In this document: piece by piece, positions 1 through 5,898 of the stretch
Numbering within the stretch: position 1 is the first letter of the stretch
Layout: each line of letters begins with the position of its first letter
Translations under genes and position numbers: made by a program
Source of the DNA: Pseudomonadota bacterium
Lineage (GTDB): Bacteria; Pseudomonadota; Gammaproteobacteria; Burkholderiales; Methylophilaceae
NCBI GenBank assembly: GCA_023459535.1
Contig: JAEWTK010000243.1
Span: forward strand, 1 to 5,898
Direction: 5' to 3'
DNA: 5,898 nucleotides
The notes under the pieces: generated by a model
What the model was told of the DNA's origin: nothing
Seen by the model: only the letters and a program-made list of their open reading frames with translations
The model's database searches: none

Positions 1-1
1 C

Positions 2-307
2 ATGCAGACCGTGTTGCAGGAGGTGGCCTTGAAGAATGGCAAGGAGCTGAAAATGCGCATCGGCATCAATAGCGGGCCGGTGATTGCCGGCGTGATCGGT
101 AACAGCAAGTTCAGCTACGACCTCTGGGGCGATACGGTGAATGTGGCGAGCCGCATGGAGCACTATGCTGCACCGGATAGTGTGCAGGTGACAGAAGCGA
201 CTTATCTGTTGTTGAAGGACAAGTTCAAATTCGAATCACTTGGGCGGATTGCCGTGAAAGGCAAGGGCGAAGTCGATGCTTATGTTTTGCTTGGCAAGCT
301 CGACTGA
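2..307 (+). CDS. Class III adenylate cyclase, C-terminal part (5' end outside window)
   Basis: This is the last 101 residues of a class III nucleotide cyclase catalytic domain, which makes cAMP from ATP. The frame is open from the window edge and the first ATG is probably an internal codon, because the metal-binding aspartates and the start of the fold are missing. Visible are the GINSGPVIAGVIG segment (about residues 21-33 of the visible part) and the YDLWGDTVNVASRME block. In the latter, D40 is at the position that reads adenine in adenylate cyclases (guanylate cyclases usually have Cys there), and N47 and R51 form the transition-state NxxxR pair. Adenylate rather than guanylate cyclase is therefore the better call. 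The protein ends shortly after the domain, so the catalytic domain is C-terminal. N-terminal sensor or membrane domains cannot be seen. It has no evident link to the molybdenum genes downstream. Confidence 0.9.
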   Translation: MQTVLQEVALKNGKELKMRIGINSGPVIAGVIGNSKFSYDLWGDTVNVASRMEHYAAPDSVQVTEATYLLLKDKFKFESLGRIAVKGKGEVDAYVLLGKLD

Positions 308-342
308 TTTGCAGAATTATTTCGAAATCTCGAACGGAAGTT

Positions 343-370
343 TGGACACATACAAGAGTTACGCTATAAT
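343..370 (+). promoter_or_regulatory. Sigma-70 type promoter for tRNA-Ser
   Basis: A perfect -10 hexamer TATAAT lies at 365-370. A -35 element TGGACA (five of six matches to TTGACA) lies at 343-348, with a 16 bp spacer. The predicted start is near 377, a few bases before the mature tRNA 5' end at 385. The GC-rich stretch CCCGCC directly after the -10 box resembles the discriminator of stringently controlled stable-RNA promoters. The regulation is inferred; the hexamers are seen directly. Confidence 0.75.
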
Positions 371-384
371 CCCGCCTCCAAACC

Positions 385-474
385 GGAGAGGTGGATGAGT
401 GGTTTAAGTCACCACCCTGGAAAGGTGGCACAGGGGCAACTCTGTCGCGGGTTCGAATCCCGCCCTCTCCGCCA
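385..474 (+). tRNA. tRNA-Ser, anticodon GGA
   Basis: This is a 90-nt class II tRNA with a complete cloverleaf. The acceptor stem GGAGAGG (385-391) pairs fully with CCTCTCC (464-470), followed by discriminator G471 and an encoded CCA (472-474). The anticodon stem is CCACC (412-416) with GGTGG (424-428), and the loop CTGGAAA puts anticodon GGA at 419-421, reading UCC and UCU. The long variable arm (430-445) folds as a six-pair stem closed by GCAA, as expected for serine tRNAs. The T arm has GCGGG (447-451) and CCCGC (459-463) around loop TTCGAAT. No duplicated 3' end is seen nearby, so there is no sign of an integrated element. Confidence 0.97.
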
Positions 475-514
475 ATTGTTTCATTTCCCGATTCATGTCA
501 AAAGCAGGTCATAG

Positions 515-1099
515 ATGGATGTCGTCGGCATACTTCTGGCTGCAGGGCATTCACGCCGCTTCGGCGTACAAAACAAACTGATGCAAAAATTGCCGGACAG
601 CCGCATGCTGGGCTTGTCCTCGGCGCAGAATCTACTGACGGCTTTACCGCAATCGATCGCTGTGGTGCGTTCGCAGTATGTCGAGTTGCAATCGACGCTG
701 GCCGCAGCCGGCATGCAGTTGGTTGTCTGCGGCGAACAGGAGCAGGAGATGGGAGATAGTCTGGCAGCAGGCATCCGTCATGCGATCAGGCACTATCCGC
801 AATCCCGCGGCTTTGTCATTGCCTTGGGCGATATGCCTTATATCCAGCCGGAAACCATAAGAGAGATCGCCAACCGTATTGCGGCCGGTGCAGGTATCGT
901 GGTGCCAAGCTATCAGGGCAAAAGGGGGCATCCAGTCGGCTTTGCTGCCAGGTTTTTGGCTGATTTGCTGGCCCTGAGTGGAGATCAGGGCGCCCGCATC
1001 CTGTTTAAAAGATACCCGGCAGAAGTTGAACGCGTTGAATGTAATGATCCGGGCATTCTGCTGGATATCGACACCCCGGCAGACCTGTCAGGGCAATAA
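515..1099 (+). CDS. mocA: MocA-family molybdenum cofactor cytidylyltransferase
   Basis: This 194-aa cytoplasmic protein belongs to the MobA-like NTP-transferase family. MocA joins CTP to Mo-molybdopterin to give molybdopterin cytosine dinucleotide (MCD), the cofactor form used by xanthine-oxidase-family bacterial hydroxylases. Visible motifs are the nucleotide-binding loop LLAAGHSRRFG (residues 7-17) with K21, the MGDSLAAGI block (79-87), the metal-site segment ALGDMP (103-108, D106), RGHPVGF (137-143), GDQGARIL (156-163) and the terminal DIDTP (184-188). GHP and GDxGAR favour MocA over MobA, which makes the guanine form. Length is normal. The start follows a modest AAAGCAGG ribosome site about 6 bases upstream. 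No clear promoter lies in the 40 bases after the tRNA, so it may be transcribed by read-through. It converges on the operon whose enzyme it would serve. Confidence 0.88.
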   Translation: MDVVGILLAAGHSRRFGVQNKLMQKLPDSRMLGLSSAQNLLTALPQSIAVVRSQYVELQSTLAAAGMQLVVCGEQEQEMGDSLAAGIRHAIRHYPQSRGFVIALGDMPYIQPETIREIANRIAAGAGIVVPSYQGKRGHPVGFAARFLADLLALSGDQGARILFKRYPAEVERVECNDPGILLDIDTPADLSGQ

Positions 1100-1124
1100 A
1101 GTCTCAAGGCATTAGCGCCAGTGC

Positions 1125-1141
1125 CTAGCCGATGCGGCTGG
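1125..1141. terminator. Possible hairpin between convergent genes
   Basis: The 53-base gap between the mocA and xdhC stop codons contains CTAGCCG-ATG-CGGCTGG, a seven-pair stem including one G-T wobble, with a three-base loop. A second, weaker inverted repeat AGGCA (1107-1111) / TGCCT (1122-1126) lies beside it. Neither is followed by a T run on either strand, so it is not a classical intrinsic terminator. Its placement between converging genes is the main support. Confidence 0.3.
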
Positions 1142-1152
1142 CATTCTCGGGT

Positions 1153-2142
1153 TCAAGCGTGACAGTGTTGTTGTGCACATTCAGCGGATTCCGTTGCAGC
1201 CATACGCTGCTGACTGCGAACCTGAATGATCTCGGCCAGGATGGCGATGGCAATTTCAGAGGGCGTACGACTGCCGATAGCGAGGCCTACCGGGCCATGC
1301 AGGCGGGCGATTTCAGTTTCACCCAAGTCGAACATGCGCATGCGTTCGCGCCGTTTCTCCTGGTTTTTGCGTGAGCCCAGAGCACCCACATAAAACGCAT
1401 CGCATTTCAGGGCTTCGAGCAAGGCCATGTCATCCAGCTTGGGGTCGTGTGTCACGGCGACGATGGCGGTATGCGCATCGGGCCTGATGTGCTGTACAAC
1501 ATCATCCGGCATGCCCTCCACCCAGCGCGTGCCCTCGACCTGCCACTGTGCGCGGATATCCTCACGCGGTTCGCAGACCATGACATCGAAATCCAGCATC
1601 TGTGCCATGTTGGCCAGCGCGCTGCCCAACTGGTTGGCACCGATGATCAGCAGGCGCCATTTCGGCCCGAAATAGGTATGGAACCAGTCGCCTTCCAGTC
1701 GTGCGGAACTGCCGGCCAGCGCCTCGCCCAGCCGGACCTGGCCGCTATGTATATTGATCGAGCGTTGTACCAGCTGTCGCTGCTCGATGTGCTGAATCAA
1801 GGGTTGCAGTTGTTCGATATTCGCCAGTGGCTCGACGAAGATCTGCAGTCTGCCGCCGCAAGGGATGCCGAATTGTTGTGCTTCATCGCGGCTGACGCCG
1901 TAATCCATCATGGCGACGGATTCAGGCAATTGTCCATGCCGCGCCTTGTCTGCGAGATCGTCTTCGATACAGCCGCCGGAAACCGAACCGCTGAATTGAC
2001 CATCTTCCCTGATGGCAAGGATGGCGCCGGGTAGACGTGGTGCCGAGCCCCAGGTCTGCACCACGGTGAACAAATGTACACGGTGGCCGTTCTGAAGCCA
2101 TTCGCACGCCTTGGTCAGCACTTCCCAATCTAGCGAGTTCAT
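1153..2142 (-). CDS. xdhC: XdhC/CoxI-family molybdoenzyme maturation factor
   Basis: This 329-aa cytoplasmic protein has the XdhC layout. The N-terminal XdhC_CoxI domain contains TWGSAPRLPGA (30-40), SGSVSGGCIE (51-60, C58) and GIPCGG (92-97, C95). A C-terminal Rossmann domain begins at LLIIGANQLG (164-173) and carries THDPKLD (231-237), GALGSRKN (253-260) and the family end motif HGPVGLAIGSRTPSEIA (282-298). Family members bind the molybdenum cofactor and help sulfurate and insert it into xanthine-oxidase-type enzymes. The open frame extends upstream to 2286, but that extension lies inside the preceding gene and is low-complexity. The start at 2142 fits the family and leaves only four bases after the large-subunit stop, implying translational coupling. 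The last 19 residues, after AEIIQVRS, form a tail with two Cys and one His that is outside the usual domain. It is the last gene of the operon. Confidence 0.9.
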   Translation of the reverse strand: MNSLDWEVLTKACEWLQNGHRVHLFTVVQTWGSAPRLPGAILAIREDGQFSGSVSGGCIEDDLADKARHGQLPESVAMMDYGVSRDEAQQFGIPCGGRLQIFVEPLANIEQLQPLIQHIEQRQLVQRSINIHSGQVRLGEALAGSSARLEGDWFHTYFGPKWRLLIIGANQLGSALANMAQMLDFDVMVCEPREDIRAQWQVEGTRWVEGMPDDVVQHIRPDAHTAIVAVTHDPKLDDMALLEALKCDAFYVGALGSRKNQEKRRERMRMFDLGETEIARLHGPVGLAIGSRTPSEIAIAILAEIIQVRSQQRMAATESAECAQQHCHA

Positions 2143-2146
2143 GGAC

Positions 2147-4306
2147 TCAGGCCAGTTGGTCGGCGATCGGTAGGGTACGGATGCGCTTGCCTGTGGCGGC
2201 GAAGATGGCATTGGTGACGGCAGGTGCGATAGGTGGGGTTGCCGGCTCGCCAGCGCCGCCCATCTTGTCTGTGCTTGGCACGACATGTACTTCTACTTTT
2301 GGCATCTGGTTCATGCGCAGAACCGGGTAGTTGTTAAAGTTTGTCTGCTCGATCTGGCCGTCCTTCAGGCTGATCTTGCCGGTCAATGCGGCGCTGAGGC
2401 CGAAGACGATGCCGGATTCCATCTGTGCCGCCAGTGATTCCGGATTGACTACCAGCCCGCAATCGATGGCGCAGACCACGCGATGCACCTTGACTTCGCC
2501 ATTCGCCACCGAGACTTCGGCCACTTCAGCGACATAACTGCCGAATGACTCATGCACTGCCAGACCACGGAACACGCCGGCCGGCAACTTGCTGCCCCAT
2601 TGCGCCTTTTCGGCGGCCAGGTTCAGTGCCGCCAGATGGCGCGGATGATCCTTCAGCAGATACCTGCGGTATTCGAGGGGGTCGCGGCCGGCAGCATGCG
2701 CCATCTCGTCGATCAGGCTTTCCATTACGAAGGCGTTCTGGCTGTGGCCGACGGAACGCCACCACAAGACCGGCACATCGATCTTCGGTGTGTGCAAGTC
2801 GACCAGATGATGTGGTGTCGCCTTGATGTAGGGCGAATCGGCCACGCCTTCGACCGAGGTGGCATCGACGCCGTCCTTGATCATGTAAGCCTCGAACGGT
2901 GTGCCGGTCATGATGGACTGGCCTACACAGGTGTGCTGCCAGGCGAGTGGGTTGCCGGCTTCATCGAGGCTGATCTTGACCTGATGCAGGTTCATCGGGC
3001 GATAGAAGCCGCCCTTGACGTCATCCTCGCGCGTCCAGATAGTCTTGACCGGCATGCCGGCGGCTTTAGCGACATTGGTCGCTTCGGAGACGAAGTCGGT
3101 GGCCGGATTGCCGCGACGGCCGAAACCACCACCGAGGAATGGCGTGTGCACATTGACCTGCTCCGGCTTCATGCCAAGGATGGCAGCGGCAGCAGCCTGT
3201 TCAAGGCCGGGTGCCTGGGTGCCTGTCCAGATGTCACAGCTGTCCTTGCCAATCTTCACGGTGCAGTTGAGTGGTTCCATCGGTGAGTGGGCCAGGTAGG
3301 GCACGGTATATTCGGCCGTGATGGTTTTGCTGGCCTGATTGAACGTGGAGCCAGGCTCGCCCGCGGCAGAGGCGACAGCCCCTTTGCCGCTCGCCATCTG
3401 ACGAAAATCGGCGAACATTTGTTCGCTATCGAGGCCGGCATTGGGGCCTGCGTCCCATTCGATCTTCAGCGCATCGCGACCCTGCTTGGCTGCCCAGAAG
3501 TTGTCGGCGACAACGGCGACGCCGGTCGGTACCTCGACGACCTTGACTACGCCGGGAATCTGCTTGGCGGCAGAGTCATCGAACGATTTTAGCTTGCCCT
3601 TGAAATACGGGGAGCGTGCCACGACGGCAGTTTTCAGGCCTTCGAACTGGATGTCCTGACCGAAGATAGCGCTGCCATCAATCTTTTCGCGGCTGTCGAG
3701 GCGTTTGGTGGCCTTGCCGATGATCTTCCACTGGCTGGGGTCGCGTAACGGGACTTCGGCCGGCGCCTCCAACTTGGCAGCGTCGTCCGCCAGTTCGCCA
3801 TAGGTCAGACGCTTGTCGCCGACGATCACCACGCCGTTCTCAGTAAGACAGTCTTCGGGTTGTACCCCCAGTCTTTGCGCGGCAGCCATGACCAGCAATG
3901 TACGTGACATGGCGCCGGCCTGACGGTAGCGGTCGAACTCGGACCAGGTGGTAGTGGAGCCGCCTGTGATCTGTAGACCATAGGCCGTGTGTGCATAGAC
4001 CGGTGCAGCCGGCGCATGCTCGATGCGTATGCGTTCCAGTTCCACATCCAGTTCTTCGGCGATCAGCATGGGCAGGGTGGTCCAGATGCTCTGGCCCATC
4101 TCGCTGTGTGCCAGTAGCACGGTGATCGTGTCGTCATTGCCGATATGCAGGAAGGCGTTAGGGGTGAAGTTCTGCGCGTCGCCGCCTGCCGGGGCCTTGT
4201 TCATGAAACGTTTGGCATGGGGGATGGCGAAGGCGATCACCAATCCACCGGCGATGAACGCCGATGCTTTGAGGAAGGTGCGTCTGGAGATGTTCTTGAT
4301 TTCCAT
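2147..4306 (-). CDS. Molybdopterin-binding large subunit, IorB-like, Tat-exported oxidoreductase
   Basis: This 719-aa catalytic subunit belongs to the xanthine-oxidase family, isoquinoline 1-oxidoreductase beta (IorB) type. Such enzymes hydroxylate aldehydes or N-heterocycles with water-derived oxygen using Mo-MCD. It starts with a twin-arginine signal, SRRTFLKAS (residues 7-15), then a hydrophobic stretch to about residue 28, so it is predicted to be periplasmic or anchored there. In order: the IorB-type segment GGSTTTWSEFDRYRQAGA (115-132), an a/b hammerhead-like region from about 195, AHSPMEPLNCT (339-349), the cofactor loop FLGGGFGRR (390-398), WWRSVGHSQNAF (515-526) and near the end GGAGEPATPPIAPAV (683-697), whose E687 matches the family's catalytic glutamate. 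Length is typical. The start at 4306 has GAGGA seven bases upstream; a possible start at 4339 would overlap the small-subunit gene and bury the Tat motif. The substrate cannot be read from sequence: an aldehyde or a heterocycle are both possible. Confidence 0.92.
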   Translation of the reverse strand: MEIKNISRRTFLKASAFIAGGLVIAFAIPHAKRFMNKAPAGGDAQNFTPNAFLHIGNDDTITVLLAHSEMGQSIWTTLPMLIAEELDVELERIRIEHAPAAPVYAHTAYGLQITGGSTTTWSEFDRYRQAGAMSRTLLVMAAAQRLGVQPEDCLTENGVVIVGDKRLTYGELADDAAKLEAPAEVPLRDPSQWKIIGKATKRLDSREKIDGSAIFGQDIQFEGLKTAVVARSPYFKGKLKSFDDSAAKQIPGVVKVVEVPTGVAVVADNFWAAKQGRDALKIEWDAGPNAGLDSEQMFADFRQMASGKGAVASAAGEPGSTFNQASKTITAEYTVPYLAHSPMEPLNCTVKIGKDSCDIWTGTQAPGLEQAAAAAILGMKPEQVNVHTPFLGGGFGRRGNPATDFVSEATNVAKAAGMPVKTIWTREDDVKGGFYRPMNLHQVKISLDEAGNPLAWQHTCVGQSIMTGTPFEAYMIKDGVDATSVEGVADSPYIKATPHHLVDLHTPKIDVPVLWWRSVGHSQNAFVMESLIDEMAHAAGRDPLEYRRYLLKDHPRHLAALNLAAEKAQWGSKLPAGVFRGLAVHESFGSYVAEVAEVSVANGEVKVHRVVCAIDCGLVVNPESLAAQMESGIVFGLSAALTGKISLKDGQIEQTNFNNYPVLRMNQMPKVEVHVVPSTDKMGGAGEPATPPIAPAVTNAIFAATGKRIRTLPIADQLA

Positions 4307-4313
4307 GGAGTAA

Positions 4314-4318
4314 TCCTC
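4314..4318 (-). promoter_or_regulatory. Ribosome binding site of the large subunit
   Basis: On the minus strand GAGGA lies seven bases before the ATG at 4306 and overlaps the small-subunit stop codon (4319-4317). It decides the start and suggests coupled translation of the two subunits. Confidence 0.7.
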
Positions 4319-4775
4319 AGGCCAGTTTTTCAGCCGCATGATGAATGGCGGCGCGGATGCGTGGGTAGGTGCCGCAGCGGCAGATATTGCCGTTCATGGC
4401 GGCATCGATGTCAGCATCGGTCGGCGACTTGTTTGAGGCGAGCAGGGCGGTTGCCGCCATGATCTGTCCGGACTGGCAGAAGCCGCATTGCACGACATCC
4501 AGTTCCTGCCACGCCGATTGTACGGCCTGTCCGACCGGATCATTGCTCATTTGCTCGATGGTGGTGAGCTTCTTGCCGACTGCCGCTGCGACCGGCGTCA
4601 CGCAGGAGCGTATCGGCTGGCCATCCAGATGTACGGTGCAGGCGCCGCATTGCGCCATGCCGCAACCGAATTTGGTGCCTGTCATCTGCGCGACATCTCG
4701 CAAGGCCCATAATATGGGCATGTCTTCGGGTACATCCAGTTGCCGTTCCTGGCCATTGATATTTAAAGTCAGCAT
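4317..4775 (-). CDS. [2Fe-2S]-binding small subunit, IorA/CoxS-like
   Basis: This 152-aa electron-transfer subunit partners the molybdopterin subunit encoded ten bases downstream. All eight cluster ligands are present. The plant-ferredoxin-like N-terminal domain has C38, C43, C46 and C58 (CGMAQCGAC, then SC). The C-terminal helical domain has C97 and C100 (QCGFC) and C132 and C134 (ICRCG). Q96, just before C97, is the residue that in this family lies near the molybdopterin pyran ring. Length is typical of IorA-like and CoxS-like subunits. No signal peptide is present, so export would depend on the Tat signal of the large subunit. It is the first gene of the minus-strand operon. A GAGGA site at 4784-4780 stands four bases before the ATG, a rather short spacing. 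Confidence 0.95.
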   Translation of the reverse strand: MLTLNINGQERQLDVPEDMPILWALRDVAQMTGTKFGCGMAQCGACTVHLDGQPIRSCVTPVAAAVGKKLTTIEQMSNDPVGQAVQSAWQELDVVQCGFCQSGQIMAATALLASNKSPTDADIDAAMNGNICRCGTYPRIRAAIHHAAEKLA

Positions 4776-4821
4776 GTCATCCTCATGAACTTTCGGGTGG
4801 TGCGGAAAATAGTCTCATGCA

Positions 4822-4827
4822 AGTATG
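4822..4827 (-). promoter_or_regulatory. Candidate -10 box of the molybdoenzyme operon
   Basis: On the minus strand CATACT matches the TATAAT consensus at four of six positions. With a 17 bp spacer the -35 hexamer would be TTTATT (4850-4845), a poor match lying inside the proximal LysR-type box. That is what an activator-dependent promoter would look like. The predicted start is near 4815, giving a leader of about 40 bases. The assignment rests largely on its spacing from the two dyads. Confidence 0.4.
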
Positions 4828-4840
4828 CTGAATTCATGAC

Positions 4841-4857
4841 ATCCAATAAATGGAAAT
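4841..4857. promoter_or_regulatory. Proximal LysR-type box (T-N11-A), likely activation site
   Basis: The core TCCA-ATAAA-TGGA runs from T4842 to A4854, an exact T-N11-A with four-base dyad arms. It shares TCCAAT and TGGAA with the second box, and its centre is 32 bp away. For the minus-strand operon its centre would sit near -33, overlapping the -35 region, the usual place for the weaker activation site of LysR-type regulators. Confidence 0.6.
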
Positions 4858-4871
4858 ATGTTTATTTGAGA

Positions 4872-4888
4872 ATTCCAATTCGTGGAAT
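4872..4888. promoter_or_regulatory. Distal LysR-type box (T-N11-A), likely recognition site
   Basis: This is a perfect dyad with six-base arms, ATTCCA-ATTCG-TGGAAT, containing T4874-N11-A4886. It is the better of the two boxes, as expected for the primary binding site, and would be centred near -65 of the divergent operon. It ends nine bases before the lysR ATG, so binding there should also restrain lysR, the classical negative autoregulation. Confidence 0.65.
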
Positions 4889-4897
4889 AATTAACGC

Positions 4898-5791
4898 ATG
4901 TTGAACCGACTGGAAATGATGCGTATCTTTTGTGTGGCTGCGGAATCTCCCAGCTTCAAGGACGCAGCGGTGCGTCTGGGCGTTTCGCCACAAGCCGTGA
5001 CCCGGGCCATCAAGGAACTTGAAAACACGATAGGCGAGCCGCTGTTCTATCGTAATACCCGGCACATGCGCATTACCGACTTTGGCGAACAACTATCGTT
5101 AAGGGCAAAAGGAAGTATCGCCGAAATTGATGAGCTGTTCCGGCCGAATGGTGCGATGCCGGAAGCAGACGTGGCCGGTACCGTCAGGATCACGGCCCCT
5201 ACGGTTATTGGCAGACGTTTTCTGCTGGATACGCTGGCTGAAATCAGCAAGCAGTACCCGCAGATCAGGCTGGACCTGCGTCTGTCCGATACGATTACCG
5301 ATGTCATCGAACAGCAGATCGACATCGGGGTGAGAGTCGGGTTTTTGCGTGATAGCAGTTTTGTCGCCCGGGCGGCGGCCAAGATCACTTTTTTGGCAGT
5401 CGCCACGCCGGAGTTGATTGCCAGGGTAGGTGTGCCAGAGAGCATAGAGGCACTGTCCGAGTTGCCCACAGTGGCGCTGATCGACAATAGCTCGGGCCGT
5501 GCCTGGCCCTGGTACTTCGAAGATGGCCAGCAGTTGACCCCGAATCAGCGGGTCTTTGTTACGGATGATGCCGAAACCGAATTAAGCATGGTCTTGCAGG
5601 GCGCAGGTTTCGGCCAGATCGCGGATTGCCTGGTACAGCCTCATATCAGAGAAGGCAGGCTGGTGACTGTGCTCAGGGAATTTACCCCGCCGCCGTGGGA
5701 TATCTATGTTTATCGCCCGCAGCGGGGTCCTGTACCGGCGCGCATCCGTATCGTTTATGACCGGATACTGAAAGCGGTAGAGCAAATATGA
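4898..5791 (+). CDS. LysR-type transcriptional regulator (CrgA-like)
   Basis: This 297-aa regulator has the standard layout. The N-terminal winged helix-turn-helix covers about residues 1-60, including [24 protein letters not shown] and the wing [16 protein letters not shown]. The effector-binding domain runs from [16 protein letters not shown] (about 90) to the C terminus, with [17 protein letters not shown] and [22 protein letters not shown] typical of the CrgA-like group. The start at 4898 gives the usual [11 protein letters not shown] opening; its ribosome site GGA (4884-4886) is weak and lies within the distal dyad. It is divergent from the molybdoenzyme operon and is the likely binder of the two T-N11-A boxes between them. 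Its stop overlaps the chrA start, so it probably shares a transcript with chrA. The inducer is unknown. Confidence 0.93.
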   Translation: MLNRLEMMRIFCVAAESPSFKDAAVRLGVSPQAVTRAIKELENTIGEPLFYRNTRHMRITDFGEQLSLRAKGSIAEIDELFRPNGAMPEADVAGTVRITAPTVIGRRFLLDTLAEISKQYPQIRLDLRLSDTITDVIEQQIDIGVRVGFLRDSSFVARAAAKITFLAVATPELIARVGVPESIEALSELPTVALIDNSSGRAWPWYFEDGQQLTPNQRVFVTDDAETELSMVLQGAGFGQIADCLVQPHIREGRLVTVLREFTPPPWDIYVYRPQRGPVPARIRIVYDRILKAVEQI

Positions 5792-5898
5792 ATACTTCGA
5801 AGCCGCAAGCTGTCAGCCTGCGCGAAGCCTTCTGGTACTGGCTCAAGCTGGGATTCATCAGTTTCGGCGGTCCGGCTGGTCAGATCGCCATCATGCAC
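5788..5898 (+). CDS. chrA: ChrA-family chromate transporter, N-terminal part (3' end outside window)
   Basis: An ATG at 5788 opens a frame that runs to the window edge (37 codons). After about 12 variable residues it reads [20 protein letters not shown], then IMH. This is the signature opening of the CHR (chromate ion transporter) family, including the [10 protein letters not shown] motif at the start of the first repeat. Characterised members are inner-membrane exporters that lower cytoplasmic chromate. The ATG shares bases with the lysR stop (ATGA overlap, 5788-5791), indicating translational coupling. Whether it is a long two-domain or short one-domain form cannot be seen. No chrB regulator is visible on this side. 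Confidence 0.88.
   Translation, partial: MNTSKPQAVSLREAFWYWLKLGFISFGGPAGQIAIMH

Noticed and set aside
319..328. Ten-base palindrome ATTTCGAAAT after the cyclase gene
   Set aside because: It is short, has no spacer or T run and does not repeat elsewhere; it could be chance in AT-rich sequence and is not a convincing terminator.
385..474. tRNA gene as an integration site for a genomic island
   Set aside because: No integrase gene and no repeat of the tRNA 3' end are visible in the window; mocA follows directly.
391..759. 122-codon open frame crossing the tRNA
   Set aside because: It runs through the tRNA gene and then out of frame through mocA; not a real gene.
1447..2034. 195-codon open frame on the + strand
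   Set aside because: It lies entirely antisense to xdhC, shows no recognisable domain, and the minus strand carries clear family motifs throughout.
2143..2286. N-terminal extension of XdhC to an upstream ATG
   Set aside because: It falls inside the large-subunit gene, is Pro/Ser-rich without similarity to the family, and the start at 2142 gives the standard XdhC opening.
2552..3286. 244-codon open frame on the + strand
   Set aside because: It is antisense to the large molybdopterin subunit; such long shadows are common opposite high-GC genes, and no domain is recognisable.
4307..4339. Upstream start for the large subunit
   Set aside because: It would overlap the small-subunit gene and place 11 unneeded residues before the Tat signal; the ATG at 4306 has a good ribosome site.
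4815..4839. Inverted repeat TCATG / CATGA around the candidate -10 box
   Set aside because: The arms are only five bases with a 15-base spacer and do not match the T-N11-A boxes; too weak to call an operator.
4857..4891. Promoter for lysR
   Set aside because: Partial matches exist (TTGAGA at 4866-4871, AATAAT at 4886-4891), but the 14-base spacing is too short and the start would fall on the ATG; no confident call is possible.

Overview
The window looks like ordinary chromosome from a Gram-negative proteobacterium, most likely a betaproteobacterium. This is inferred from moderately high GC, gene style, a CCA-encoding tRNA-Ser and a Tat-dependent molybdoenzyme; no gene here fixes the genus. 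It is densely packed: the longest non-coding gap is about 120 bases. I see no mobile element, CRISPR array or integration scar.

Layout. At 1-307 is the 3' end of a class III adenylate cyclase gene (+). A well-formed promoter at 343-370 drives a tRNA-Ser(GGA) gene at 385-474 (+). Forty bases later comes mocA (515-1099, +), a molybdenum-cofactor cytidylyltransferase. It converges tail to tail on a three-gene minus-strand operon, read from the right: a [2Fe-2S] small subunit (4775-4317), a large molybdopterin subunit of the isoquinoline 1-oxidoreductase beta (IorB) type with a twin-arginine signal (4306-2147), and the XdhC maturation factor (2142-1153). A divergent LysR-type regulator (4898-5791, +) overlaps by four bases the start of chrA, a chromate transporter cut by the window edge (5788 onward).

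How the genes fit together. MocA would turn molybdopterin into the cytosine dinucleotide form, XdhC would bind and deliver the finished cofactor, and the two subunits would form a periplasmic molybdenum hydroxylase for an aldehyde or N-heterocycle. The small subunit has no signal of its own and probably crosses the membrane attached to the large one. No FAD or cytochrome subunit is encoded in the operon, so the electron acceptor is unknown.

The most informative non-coding signal is in the 122-base gap between the operon and lysR. Two T-N11-A dyads share the core TCCA-N5-TGGA, with centres exactly 32 bp (three helical turns) apart. They sit where a LysR-type activator's recognition and activation sites would be expected relative to a possible -10 box for the molybdoenzyme operon. 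Because lysR is joined to chrA, one regulator may control both the oxidoreductase and the oxyanion transporter.
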